A stretch of 64,000 bases of DNA from the NCBI GenBank assembly GCA_021739645.1, contig JAIPBL010000012.1, positions 30,353 through 94,352 on the forward strand. Reading direction: 5' to 3'. The notes below the pieces were generated by a model. That model was not told the origin of the DNA. It saw only the letters and a program-made list of their open reading frames with translations, and did not search any database. The position numbers and the translations under genes were made by a program. The DNA comes from Saprospiraceae bacterium. Lineage in GTDB: Bacteria; Bacteroidota; Bacteroidia; Chitinophagales; Saprospiraceae. Shown piece after piece: positions 45,001 through 51,000 of this stretch (the first letter of the stretch is position 1; each line of letters opens with the position of its first letter).

Positions 45001-47501
45001 ATATAAGGTGGCAAGACGACACTCAAGCCCATATCCAGCGAGTGGTCAACAAAGCCGGCACTGCCGATTATAACGGTCACAACGGGATACCCATCGAAAG
45101 GCTTGGAAGCGTCCGAGAGGAGGTAGGCGTCCGAGTCATTCCCGTCGGCGTTTGAGCCTTCACCGGTGTTTATTGAAGTAATTTGGTAGCTATCTCCACT
45201 CAAGGTGAGTAGTCCGGTTGCGGAGCTAAACTGCCCACCTTCACCGAAACTGACGAAGTACATTTTTCCGGGCATCAGTGTGTCGTACCCGCTCCCAAAC
45301 TGCTGATAATCAGTAAATTGCCACGAACCAGCCAAGCCATTGACGGTGGCTGTGGTGGTGGTTGCCACCAGGGTCGTGTTGCCAGCATCCATTTTATAGA
45401 GTTTCACGGTGATGCCATTCAAGCCCGTTTCACAGGGGTCTTGGACGCCGTCTTTATCCGTATCATTCCATACCAAGTTGCCGATTTGGACAGGCGCTGC
45501 TGCGCAAACCATATCCACATCGCCAAGGCCATTTCCCTTGCTTTCTGCAGGCCCAGAATCAATAATTCGGAATTGGTCGGAACGAGCGCCTGTGGTTGGG
45601 TTGTGCCAAATAATGCCAAGGTCCCAAGCAAAGTTTGAACCATTGATGGGGTCATAATGCACAGCGACAACCTCATTTTTGCCTTTGATAACTCCCACGC
45701 TGCCTACAAATGTTTCGTTGTGGTTATAAGTAGGTGAGGCGTTGGTATCATCAAAATAATCTTGGTAGAAAAATTCACCCGTACCGCTTGGCCCGTCTGT
45801 CCCCAAGGTACTTTTGGAGGTATCATCGTTTTCACCACAGCCAGTGCCACCCTCCAGCACCCAACTGCCATTAACCTTACAGACTTTGATGATGTCACCC
45901 GCCACGTCACCGCTTGTTTGAGAATTATCTCCAGAAACCGGGATGTAATTTGCCCTGCCCATTTGGAAGCCAAAACGGTCGGCAAAGGCAAGTACCATTG
46001 CACCATCATCCGTAAAATCGAGGTCGGTCAAAATTGGTTGAGGATACCCCGTTTCAGATGGCGGACTGTTGTTGTAGCCCGTGCCTGCCCAAGTTGAAAC
46101 CCAAGGATGCCAAGCACCAGGAATATCAAGGGAATAGGCTGGAAAATCCACTGCTTTTTCCCGTGTATAGTTAAGGGGGAAATCAATTTCTGTCGTGAAA
46201 GCAGTTGGGTTTGCAGGGTCAAAAGAAAGGACATAAGCGCGCATGTTGGCGCTGGTTCCGCTGGTTTCCGCAGTACAAACACAGCCCAGGTACCCACGCC
46301 CCTTGTCAAACCCCAAACCCCAGGGCCTGAGTAGGCCATTCGTGCAACTGGGCAGACCCGTAGCATTGCTCAATAGGAATTGTTTTACCGTGCCGGGGTA
46401 GGAACCGGTGGAACTGACGTCCACAGTTATCAAGGCACGTTGGTTCAAGTTGACCAACCAGAGTGTGCTATCGTCCGGCGAAATGTCTGCATCTCCAAAC
46501 CCTACTTTTCCGATTTTGTCAAAGGCATCCAAGTCCCAGTTGTCCGTGTTGTTCGAATTTGGCAAAGCGTAGTCTGTTCCAGTTCGGTTTATACTGCCAA
46601 GGTCAATCGCAGCCCCGCCATTGCTTGGTGTCAGGCCCTGCAAGTCGAAACTGGTTGCAACGGAACCACTACCTGATGCAAAATCCAGTACGTAAACACC
46701 GCCTAGCCCCTCTGGGCCAAGGCCGGAATGTCGCTTGAGAAAAGAAGCGGTGAACATCCGCTTGGTAGTAGCCTGCCATCCCATTCCCCAAACTGTACCC
46801 ACCTCGTAGATTTCTGCAACACCTGAGATGCCAGTTGGTGCAGCGCCAGAGCTGTTGTACGGAAAGCTGATTATTCCTTTGTTTTCATTGCCAGTGGAAC
46901 CATAGAATGCATTGCCAGATTCGTAACAAGCAAGCACAATTGGGGGATTGGACACCCCGCAATAATCGTCGGGACTGGTCAACCCAAAGTTCACGGTGCA
47001 GGCTGCGGCACTGACAAATTGAACAGAAGTGGCAGAGTTTGTTCCGCTAAAAGATTCGTTGGCCCAAGCTGGCAGGTTGCTGAACTCCACACGTACCGGA
47101 AAGGTTAAGCTGCTGGGATCAACATACCAATTGCCTCCATCATCTGAAATATCGGTGGCAGCGAGGTTTCCATCGCAATCATAAATGCTGATATTCACAT
47201 CAGGGATACCTACCGTTTCGGCGGCGTCTTTTGTGCCATCGGCATCATAATCTTGCCAAACGACGCCACCCAGGTTTGCGCCAGCGCAGGGATCCTCGGT
47301 CAGCCAGGCGGTTTTACCAATTGAAATTGATTGTTCAGACAGGGCTGTGCGGAGTTGTTGCTTCACTTCACTTGAAAGCAAGTACCAAGTCTTTACAGAA
47401 AAATCCGCAGCGTGGAGCGGCTGAAAACTCATGGCCAAAATCTGAACGGCCACCAAGGCAATAACCTGAACTCCTTTGTTTGGAGTAATCCTCTTTTTCA
47501 T
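30036..47501 (-). CDS. Giant secreted multi-repeat protein with T9SS type B sorting domain
   Basis: A 5821-residue protein. Order from the N-terminus: signal peptide (to about 31), an SdrD B-like domain (70-175), a propeller-like region (about 185-665), a second SdrD B-like domain, ten tandem 54-residue repeats (about 976-1511), three SprB-like repeats, a DUF11 domain, five near-identical 154-residue SdrD-like domains (about 1928-2704) and two more, a second DUF11 domain, about 24 HYR-like/Ig-like units (about 3420-5300, most with D-x-C-G-N), another SprB-like unit and a gliding motility-associated type B C-terminal domain (YNGFSPNGDGKNDFF to FVQIRR). Export through the type IX system to the cell surface or medium is family knowledge. 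Asp-rich SdrD and HYR units suggest calcium-stabilised rods; an adhesin or S-layer-like role is inferred. Confidence 0.92.
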   Translation of the reverse strand: MKKRITPNKGVQVIALVAVQILAMSFQPLHAADFSVKTWYLLSSEVKQQLRTALSEQSISIGKTAWLTEDPCAGANLGGVVWQDYDADGTKDAAETVGIPDVNISIYDCDGNLAATDISDDGGNWYVDPSSLTFPVRVEFSNLPAWANESFSGTNSATSVQFVSAAACTVNFGLTSPDDYCGVSNPPIVLACYESGNAFYGSTGNENKGIISFPYNSSGAAPTGISGVAEIYEVGTVWGMGWQATTKRMFTASFLKRHSGLGPEGLGGVYVLDFASGSGSVATSFDLQGLTPSNGGAAIDLGSINRTGTDYALPNSNNTDNWDLDAFDKIGKVGFGDADISPDDSTLWLVNLNQRALITVDVSSTGSYPGTVKQFLLSNATGLPSCTNGLLRPWGLGFDKGRGYLGCVCTAETSGTSANMRAYVLSFDPANPTAFTTEIDFPLNYTREKAVDFPAYSLDIPGAWHPWVSTWAGTGYNNSPPSETGYPQPILTDLDFTDDGAMVLAFADRFGFQMGRANYIPVSGDNSQTSGDVAGDIIKVCKVNGSWVLEGGTGCGENDDTSKSTLGTDGPSGTGEFFYQDYFDDTNASPTYNHNETFVGSVGVIKGKNEVVAVHYDPINGSNFAWDLGIIWHNPTTGARSDQFRIIDSGPAESKGNGLGDVDMVCAAAPVQIGNLVWNDTDKDGVQDPCETGLNGITVKLYKMDAGNTTLVATTTTATVNGLAGSWQFTDYQQFGSGYDTLMPGKMYFVSFGEGGQFSSATGLLTLSGDSYQITSINTGEGSNADGNDSDAYLLSDASKPFDGYPVVTVIIGSAGFVDHSLDMGLSVVLPPYIGNDLVLCSGDAAIIIAYPDNLTTSDSIPGTWLVNVQAGSTATPPTSSGDSVLTIVFTNSNPSAVVDTVIFTAANGFSDTALVTIYPEALTAISESICEGESFAFNAQNLTMGGTYFDTLSTVHNCDSIIELTLTVNPKSTTPIDYAGCLGDGYSVSVNGTVYDEGNPTGTEVMPNQNGCDSTVTVSLVFHPATTGSETYTGCEGDGYSVSVNGTVYDEGNPTGTEVMPNQNGCDSTVTVNLVFHPATTGSETYAGCLGDGYSVSVNGTVYDEGNPTGTEVMTNQNGCDSTVTVSLVFHPATTGSETYTGCEGDGYSVSVNGTVYDEGNPTGTELLPNQNGCDSTVTVNLVFHPATTGSETYTGCEGDGYSVSVNGTVYDEGNPTGTELMPNQNGCDSTVTVALVFHPATTGSETYTGCAGDGYSVSVNGTVYDEGNPTGTELMPNQNGCDSTVTVSLVFHPATTGSETYTGCAGDGYSVSVNGTVYDEGNPTGTELLTNQNGCDSTVTVSLVFHPATTGSETYTGCEGDGYSVSVNGTVYDESNPTGNEVMPNQNGCDSTVTVALVFHPATTGSENYTGCEGDGYSVSVNGTVYDEGNPTGTEVMPNQNGCDSTVTVALVFHPATTGSETYTGCAGDGYSVTVNGVVYNQNNPTGTEVLTNQHFCDSTVTVNLVFEQITVSGVVSNVSTPGGSDGEIDLTVSGPGAPYTYDWSNDGPETPDNDPEDITGLAVGSYTVTVTNATGCTATASFNIDEQTCDLSLSSSVTDASCHSSTDGSIDLMVTGSGAPFTYDWSNDGADVPDNDPQDLSGVPAGSYTVTVTDSFGCIDSLTAQVSQPDAIQIDGFVSNVNSIGANDGYVDISVSGGTSPYTFDWSNDGPETPDNDTEDLFDLFAGTYVVTVTDAYGCTESKSFTVQSPFIFDLALRKTLASGQSMSVQPNVDVAFTITVFNQGQLTATNILVIDYLPTNMTFSAAQNPGWVNFGAGPTLFIPSLAPGANFSKNIILHVKPTAPNGAINNYAEISSADDDDPNTTSPPTDIDSNPNAYLYDDPGGLPGSAADDIITGDGTGAPGSNNPLTDEDDHDGAAVVVSIPSLTLGNHVFKDLDNDGLFNNLDVGISGVEVDLYSAGLDHIKGTTDDALVDNTTTNGAGEYTFNLVTAGFYYVVLNGNGIPANHVSSTGDGIFDMDGAGAYEPATGTNNDVDNVDDGTQMGMIIMSEVIELAFGTEPGGDVNLTVDFGLYEPQLMPTVTLGNLVFADYDNDGIYNHSDAGIEDVEVELYDAGPDETKGTADDQFVDSQFTNGFGEYLFTGLTEGFYYVMLSGNGIPANHVSSTGDGIFDNDGAGAFEPATGTNNDVDGTDDGTQMGVAVMSGVIELSLGNEPDGDVNLTVDFGLYEPQPQTLSLGDLVFADYDNDGIYNNFDAGIGNVEVELYDAGPDQTKGTADDQFVDSQLTNGFGEYLFTGLPEGFYFVKLTGNGIPANHVSSTGDGIYDMDGAGAFEPATGTDLNVDGTDDGTQMGAMVMSEIIELTFNGEPDGNINLTIDFGLYEPQTQPTLSLGNLVFHDYDNDGIFNNSDIGIEDVEVELYDAGPDETKGTADDQFVDSQFTNGFGGYLFTSLAEGFYFVKLNGNGIPASYVSSTGDGIYDMDGAGAFEPATGTNLNVDGTDDGTQMGQMVMSDVIELTLGDEPDGNINLTVDFGLYEPQVQPTLSLGNLVFLDAENDGIFNNTDTGIEQVEVELYDAGPDQIKGTADDQFVGSQFTNGFGEYLFTGLAEGVYFVKLNGNGIPANHVSSTGEGILDNDGNGPFEPAIGTNGNMDDVDDGTQMGSMVMSEIIQLTLGDEPNGDINTTVDFGLYEPLQPASLGNFVWYDSNHNGQQDFNEAGVPDIIVNLMSPGVNGIKGDGDDFVFATQATNPNGIFYFQNIVPGNYYLLFDPLSFPANYHPTSQGNGDDLTDSDANAMGMTELITLASGEVNVTIDFGIEPEPASIGDFVWQDLNNNGIQDGGEPGVEGVTVVLLDLGLDGVKGNDDNQIATAVTGPNGEYEFTNLNPGSYYLVFDPTSYPLGFVPVAQNAGGSDNNDSDANSMGMTEVIVLDAGEVDNTQDMGIYSSEFDLALTKTLSPGQPSTVDIGDEIAYTITVTNEGVNPAYAINIVDHYPAGLILSANNMGWNPTGPNTAEYIIAGPMLTGQSVSVEILLTLQYAASGATLQNTAEITSVQDINGDVVTDVDSTPNNGTPGEDDIDGVPVVLIPHDPTGWIYCDKTGKIITGGAITVTGPNGIPNSQVSIIHDGSNGYYEFYTDGTPGSYTINFTHPLGYPLSAACPELAGPFDPTPFPNPLVFGVDTLNAMYLSDPSCASNPHYLVFDLEPGDPNIHLNNLPVSCTFIGSIVCEDSNFNDAIDAADTPQPNVTVHLYDCTDLTTPVDSVISDASGRYRFDGLLPGDYVVGLNPLANSRFVSTGTINQSGFSDCMSLNWGECDTTKVFCLYTCPTIDAGPDIDHCSSASSSQLDANLSHGTGSFSWTPPTGLSDPTIENPVASPSTSTNYYVSFNDGFGCVDFDTITVNVGSSTPFLTNVPFTDSTAQCAPLPVEDPIFADDCDTSLLIIADTVATPTACGFVQVITWTATNDEGNSTTFTQTLTVSDTQAPTMSASHPFFGPIMHGDTLFADCSMIPALDSLGFAAFDNCSATTVTFTENITYGSCPTDGFYQNRYCGWTATDACGNMDSLFFIVVIYDNAAPTLASAPADITVSCSAIPAPAILGATDNCDAAPTVTVDETVTADSNGCISQIVRVWTATDDCGNTTTDSQTITVFDNTAPTLAGVPADLSLNCTDAVPAAPTITATDACDTDVSVVFNQNFTGNPATACYTITRTWTATDNCGNVATASQTISISDTTPPMLVGVPADADYDCSESVPFAAAVTASDDCDTDVPVVFSEVIIGNSSTGCFSIIRSWTATDDCGNTVSASQTINISDNTPPTLSGVPADLTITCETTVPAPASVTASDLCDSNVPVVYNQNINGNPATGCYLISRSWTATDDCGNTVSASQTITVQDLTAPALSAYPANLTLTCANAVPAAPTITATDNCDTDVPVVFSQTTIGNPLGCNFQILRTWAASDDCGNSVAWTQTITINDNVPPVLAAVPASTTINCGSPIPAAPTVTASDNCDPSVPVAMTISYIGDPTSGCYIMIRTWTATDGCGNTATATQNINVIDNIAPDLIGLPTNGPASCDNLPGGNVTATDNCDANVPVVISDHIQSSAGGCVTQVVRTWTASDDCGNTRIASRTFNVTNTVAPVISIIVPAMAGVQDGDVLYVECNNLPGLSASSVTATADCCGAPTITFHETVTPNTCQSSGYIAMMHCGWIATDCCGNSSSLFFTVYVIDNTPPVLYGVPADVVLPAGSSLPTPPTVIAVDNCDNSMPISYNSVTTGPPDFQITTRTWSATDDCGNIVTATQIIIVTDDTTAPVLGNMPADITIEGPVVDLPAPAGVTATDNLDNNPEITFVENRSGGICCYVVTRTWTATDDFGNSSSATQTITVTDSQAPVISGTVADVTGTCSLGDVPMPQLTAIDNCTDTLTMSFSSDTTLLNCGYHILRTWSFTDECGNTAIAEQNIHVEDTEAPTFDPAAGIDLVFVASQNASPNGGVSLAIGDKISPDQTWSIGNQTMPNLSGIATDDCTPESGIGFRVSNIAETNTGCERSFTVTFQAEDACGNASTALFTATASFTDDMAPSVVNLPQDMTVDCGTIPAPANVTATDLSGNASVSLVENLTAGCPQILTRTWTATDGCGNSIIAQQKITVLDTDAPEIVNVPVSVAVSCENIPAVATNVLATDDCAGTLPLTFTETTSGSNCQYTILRTWTASDACGNSAIKQQYIWVADHKVPTIANAPVADLTVSCETGLPAVATLTVSDNCDASPSVNFEETTLPGGNACSTSVLRKWTVTDACGNSAIAEQTIHVVDNTLPTLINIPADITVTCGNFPSSPTVLGSDNCDPDVEVIFKETTAPGCPQKIVRTWLGVDDCGNQAEETQIITIIDTDPPVLSAAPANLSVTCGANVPTAAVLTATDDCMGMLPVTMTETITGVGCDKTIQRTWTATDACGNNATVSQTIEVNDAEPPVIAGTPANLTLHCGDQVPAAIMLTATDNCTAHLQVDMVETTTATPCGQEILRTWTSTDACGNSSSVSQLISLTDDLAPTAIEPVDLTVDCGGLPPAVTPVFTDNCDQNLTVLFTEIATKVPCGKNVLRTWTATDDCGNSKVVDQIIHVIDMTAPALTFTNPMLAGLNDNDTLTLSCSAGLVFNISDVTATDACSSVTVNMDMVNFAYGNCTTDGYLVAAKFNWVATDACGNATALWLNVRLVDNEPPVFPNLPNIVVNCGDAAPNFIAPAVLDDCGDVDISFASQTTATANGHNIVGTWTAMDNCGNSATASQAMQVYNIGAAQLVGVPADLTVDLGIGESVPPVATVTAVDNCSGAAIPLNFVENSQQLDPCNSVIERSWSAVGPNGMTVTETQTITITDSVPFSASMTVDSCNSTNGSVVLTPASLTFAWSDSTGTNIGTGAVQNGLAAGIYTVTATNANGCSSTATVTVEAACNCDAANVKEVRRNTIPCGSNTGKAVIHITQNLADYNYTWTPNFGTPNILGNARTNLPAGHYEVQIASNSLASCVTVASFDIKDDCPECGPIAPEAATSLTGPQGPVDICLPVPFGLASTYEIRVDGNLFSGLLEPCDPHAAKVYSYANVPAVGSYSVVWEFEGTTFYTFINNLSELVAAMNFADPAGLWYDDAAAKELVTRRLNGNYGQLSIRQNATGTVKNLTAIATTSNTGTMLTLPSGGHTVTFTNALTGCSGELFVNVAEDETEVSFGQDVDSRAAENAGQSTTPAGIKVYNGFSPNGDGKNDFFKIDGLELYPQHELKIFNSSGNMVFKTSHYLSDWGGSWGQNNLPDGTYYYLLKDGEGKNYSGFVQIRR
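31590..37250 (-). repeat. Array of about 24 HYR-like/Ig-like units
   Basis: Units of 75-95 residues built on P-A-D-(I/L)-T-(V/I)-x-C, then A-T-D-(N/D)-C-D, then R-T-W-T-A-T-D-x-C-G-N. Copies are divergent in DNA, unlike the two other arrays in this gene. A few units lack a Cys or are lengthened. Confidence 0.8.
39400..41715 (-). repeat. Five tandem SdrD-like domains of about 460 bp
   Basis: Five units of about 154 residues, each with F-x-D-x-D-N-D-G-I near the start, K-G-T-x-D-D, then GNGIPANHVSSTGDGI and a DFGLYEPQ end. The DNA copies are highly similar over long runs. Confidence 0.85.
42971..44575 (-). repeat. Ten tandem 162-bp repeats (54 residues each)
   Basis: Each unit reads YTGCEGDGYSVSVNGTVYDE, then N-P-T-G-T-E-V-x-P-N-Q-N-G-C-D-S-T-V-T-V. 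Two Cys per unit suggest a disulphide. DNA identity between central copies is very high; only the first and last are divergent. Confidence 0.92.
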
Positions 47502-48071
47502 GCTTATTTATTTTAAAAACGGCAAGCCACCACGTAGGACATACCCAAGTCAGGGTAAGCAGTGTAGCTTACAAGATTGATGGAATACAGTTAAGGCTGA
47601 AAGACAGTAGGGGGGATTACTTTCAGATAAGGGTGAGTTGTTCTAGAATTTAGAATGATTTGTTGCTGATAGTGCCGTACTAAGGAATGAGCCTAATGCT
47701 TAAAAAAGCAATAGGAACAGCGGGGGGAAGGAAGTAATTCGAGATTACAGGGTTCACCTGTTTTGCCAAAAATCATTCCAAACAAAATTGGTTTAGTCCT
47801 GCGTAAACTAAATACCTTGACATTTCCCCCTCCTTGCCACCTCCGGCGGCTCGTCGGGGGAGAGGGTCTTTTGGGGCGTTCCGCCGCAAACCCCTGTTTT
47901 CAGAGCAGTAAGAAATTTAATTTACGCTGTACTAAGATGAAAAAAGCGCAACAAGCTTTCGCTCGTCACGCTTTTGTTTAAAAGAACAGTTGGAATAGTT
48001 TGCAATTCTGGAGCCTGGGTCAGGAGTCAGCTAAATGCTCAAAACCCGGCCTCCCATGGCATGTCCTCAGA
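47502..48071. other. Spacer with inverted repeats
   Basis: No gene seen. An inverted pair of GCGTAAA-x-TAAAT flanks about 47802-47930. A motif GCGTAAAYTAA...CCTTGAC is shared with 53023-53046. Minus-strand promoter signals for the giant gene should lie in 47502-47700 but I could not define them. Confidence 0.5.
47941..47978 (-). terminator. Possible terminator after the 1550-residue gene
   Basis: Interrupted hairpin AAAAGCG...AAGC / GCT...CGCTTTT followed by T on the minus strand. It lies about 95 bp past the stop. The stem has small internal loops. Confidence 0.45.
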
Positions 48072-51000
48072 CTAGGGCAAATGCTCCCGCACAATGAAGT
48101 TGGCCAAGTAGGAGCTGTTTGTCGGATGACTCAACACGGTGTAGTACAACAGCGTGGCCCGTTCGTTCCCTGGGCCTTGGTAAATAGTCCTGCCATCGAG
48201 GTTCATATCGTTCCGGTCATAGCCCGAACTGATAAAGTTTGCAAGGTTTGAAGTGTTCAAAGGGTCAGCTACCACCCTGGAAAACAGGTAGAAAATATCA
48301 TTGCTTGGCCCCTGGTAGATGACTTTGCGGTCGCTATTGAAGTCGCCTGCCCACTGCATCCGCACACCGTTCACCACTTTCCCGGCCTCGTTCCAACCTT
48401 TGATGCCAAAGTTGGGGTCGGTAAAGTCCACAAGTGGTGGGGCGATTGAATTTAGCTGCACGGTAGCATCGGTCATTATGCCAGCATGGTTCCTGTGGCG
48501 GACAGCCACATAGTATTTACCCTCTTGCAGTTCAGGGAAAATGAGCAGATCGGAACCATCCGCAGTCACGACATCTCCGTCCCGCTGAATCAAGGCCGAC
48601 CTTGTGGCCAGCACCAAAGCACTGTTAGCGGAGTCCCGAACTTCGACAAAGACCCAATCCACTATGGCATCTGGGCCAGTAACAAGCAGGAGGGACGGCT
48701 GTACGGCTTCTCCCCCACCCTTTCCTTTGTGGTTGAAAGTAGTCAGTGCAGTGTATGGCTCTTGTGCGGGCACCATGCCCTTCGTGCGCAAATCATCCCG
48801 CATCAGGTTTCCGCCTCCGTTGCCGTAAAATGCTCCGTGCAATATCGTTTTCAATCGAAGAGCTGCGATGGTACAGGTGTCGTTTCTGTTGGCGATGGTG
48901 GTTTTGCCACAATCGTCAATTGCCATCCAAGTGCGGGTAGTCAACATGCCGGTTGCCTGCATTTCCTCCACCTCAGTTTGCCCAAAACTAAGCTGGTTGT
49001 CACAGTTGTCGTGTGCAAAAATATTCTGGTTAATCACGAGATTTGAGGCTTTTCCCTCACAATAATACCCTTTGTCAGCAGGTATGCTGCCCTCCAAAAT
49101 AAAGTAGGTGACCTGCTCTACCCCGTGGTTTCCATCTTGGTAAGTCCATTCTTGTAATCGAGCCTGAAAGCTGGTTGGCGTCACTGCTTTTACCCGAATG
49201 GTTACCGGGTCACCATCGTTCAAAGTGATGCCTCCCATGATTACGATAGGCTTGGTGTATCTGTGCTGCATCGGGAAGGAAGCCCAGGCATTGGTCAAGT
49301 TCAAAGTGCCGGTCTCGCCAATAAAATCACCATTCACATCGGTAATGTCCACACCTGACTTCAATGCAAGGTAGGCCAATGACTCAGTGCCATGGATGGT
49401 TTCACCGTCCTTCGACGATTCTTCATCAATGAACACTTGTGCACCACTGCTGGAAAGATTTTGAAAACGAGGCGTAGCGGCATCCACTTCATTGGTGGTT
49501 TGCTGCATGGCAATCAAGCCGGGCGCATTCGAAAAGGCCAAGGCAAAATTAATCGCAGTGGGAGAACTGGTTGCATTGGCAATCGAACCAGCCTCTAATG
49601 CAAAACTGGTGTTGAATGCCGTTCCCTTTTCCATGGCCGTCCAAGATACGGTTTCAGGCAGGTGTTTGCCATTGGAGGCTTCTTGCTCTGTAAGCCTAAG
49701 CTCAAAACCTTGTTTCGAGACGTTCCTGAGTTGCACAGTGGCAGCCTGGTTTTCCACCTCCGTGGTCAATTGGGTGAATACCACCGGAACACTGGCAAAA
49801 GTAATGGGGAACGAAACATATTTCCAGCGCTCAGAGGTGAGTGCTGCATTGCCTGAAACCAGTTTCTTGCCATTGGACAAGGTGTAAAGCCGTTGGATTT
49901 CAGGTGCTGTCAGGTCTTGTACGGTAATAACCTGCTTCCCAATAGTCATGTTGCCGCAAAGGTCAGTGGCCGTCCACGTCCTGGTAACATCGAAAGTTTC
50001 GCAGGCTCCTACTGCATGCGCAGTAGTTTCTTCTGAATATTCCATGTAGATGCCAGGACAGGCATCATAAGCCAAAACCTGGGTTGGCGCTGGCACTTCA
50101 TCATCGCAACTAATGGTTATGTCTGCTGGAAGGTTCAGCATAATCGGAGCCTGTGTATCGCCAAAATGGATATAAACGGTAGCCACGTCACAGCAACCAG
50201 AACTTTGATTGCAAACCTGGTAGATAAAGGAATCAGTGCCACAATTCTGACCGGAGGGCGTGTAGGTAAATTTGCCCGTACCATCAATGGTAACGCTACC
50301 AAATGAGGGCAATGAGGTGATACTGTAAGCCGGGTCTTGCAAGTTGCCATCGTTGTAAACTACCCGATCGGTGTACACGGTGCCAGGACAAGTGAAGTAG
50401 TTGTCGTCCACCAAATGCGGTGCTCCCACCAAGGTGCAATCAGGGTCGGCGCAGTCAATCAAGCCATCGCCATCATCGTCAATGCCGTTGGTACAATCCT
50501 CCGGGCAATTGACCACCACCACTTCAACAACCTTTGTTTCCGTGCAACCTACACTTGGGGTCACCGTCACGGTATAGTTCGTCGAAACGAGCGGCGTAAC
50601 GGTTTTCGTCCGACCAGTACCTAAGCCCTGGTCCCAAACATAGGTAAACACGCCGCTGCCTCCAGATGCCGATACGGTGAAACTAACGGGAGTGCCTGCA
50701 CAAATGGAGAAGTAAGAATCGGACTCCACCGTTATCCCGCAGGTCTGGTCGGCGCAATCCACCAACCCATCTCCATCATCATCAATTCCATTTGTACAAT
50801 TCTCTACACAGTTGGACACAGTGACTTTCACTTGGTCGGTAGCGACACAGCCGTTGCTGCCGGTTATGGTTACGGTATAGGTTTTAGTAGAAGTTGGTGA
50901 AACGGTTTTTACCGCACCGCTGCCCAACCCGTTGTCCCAGTCAAAACTATATGGGCCTACGCCGCCACTGCCTACTGCGGTAAGCGTCGCAATTTCTGTA

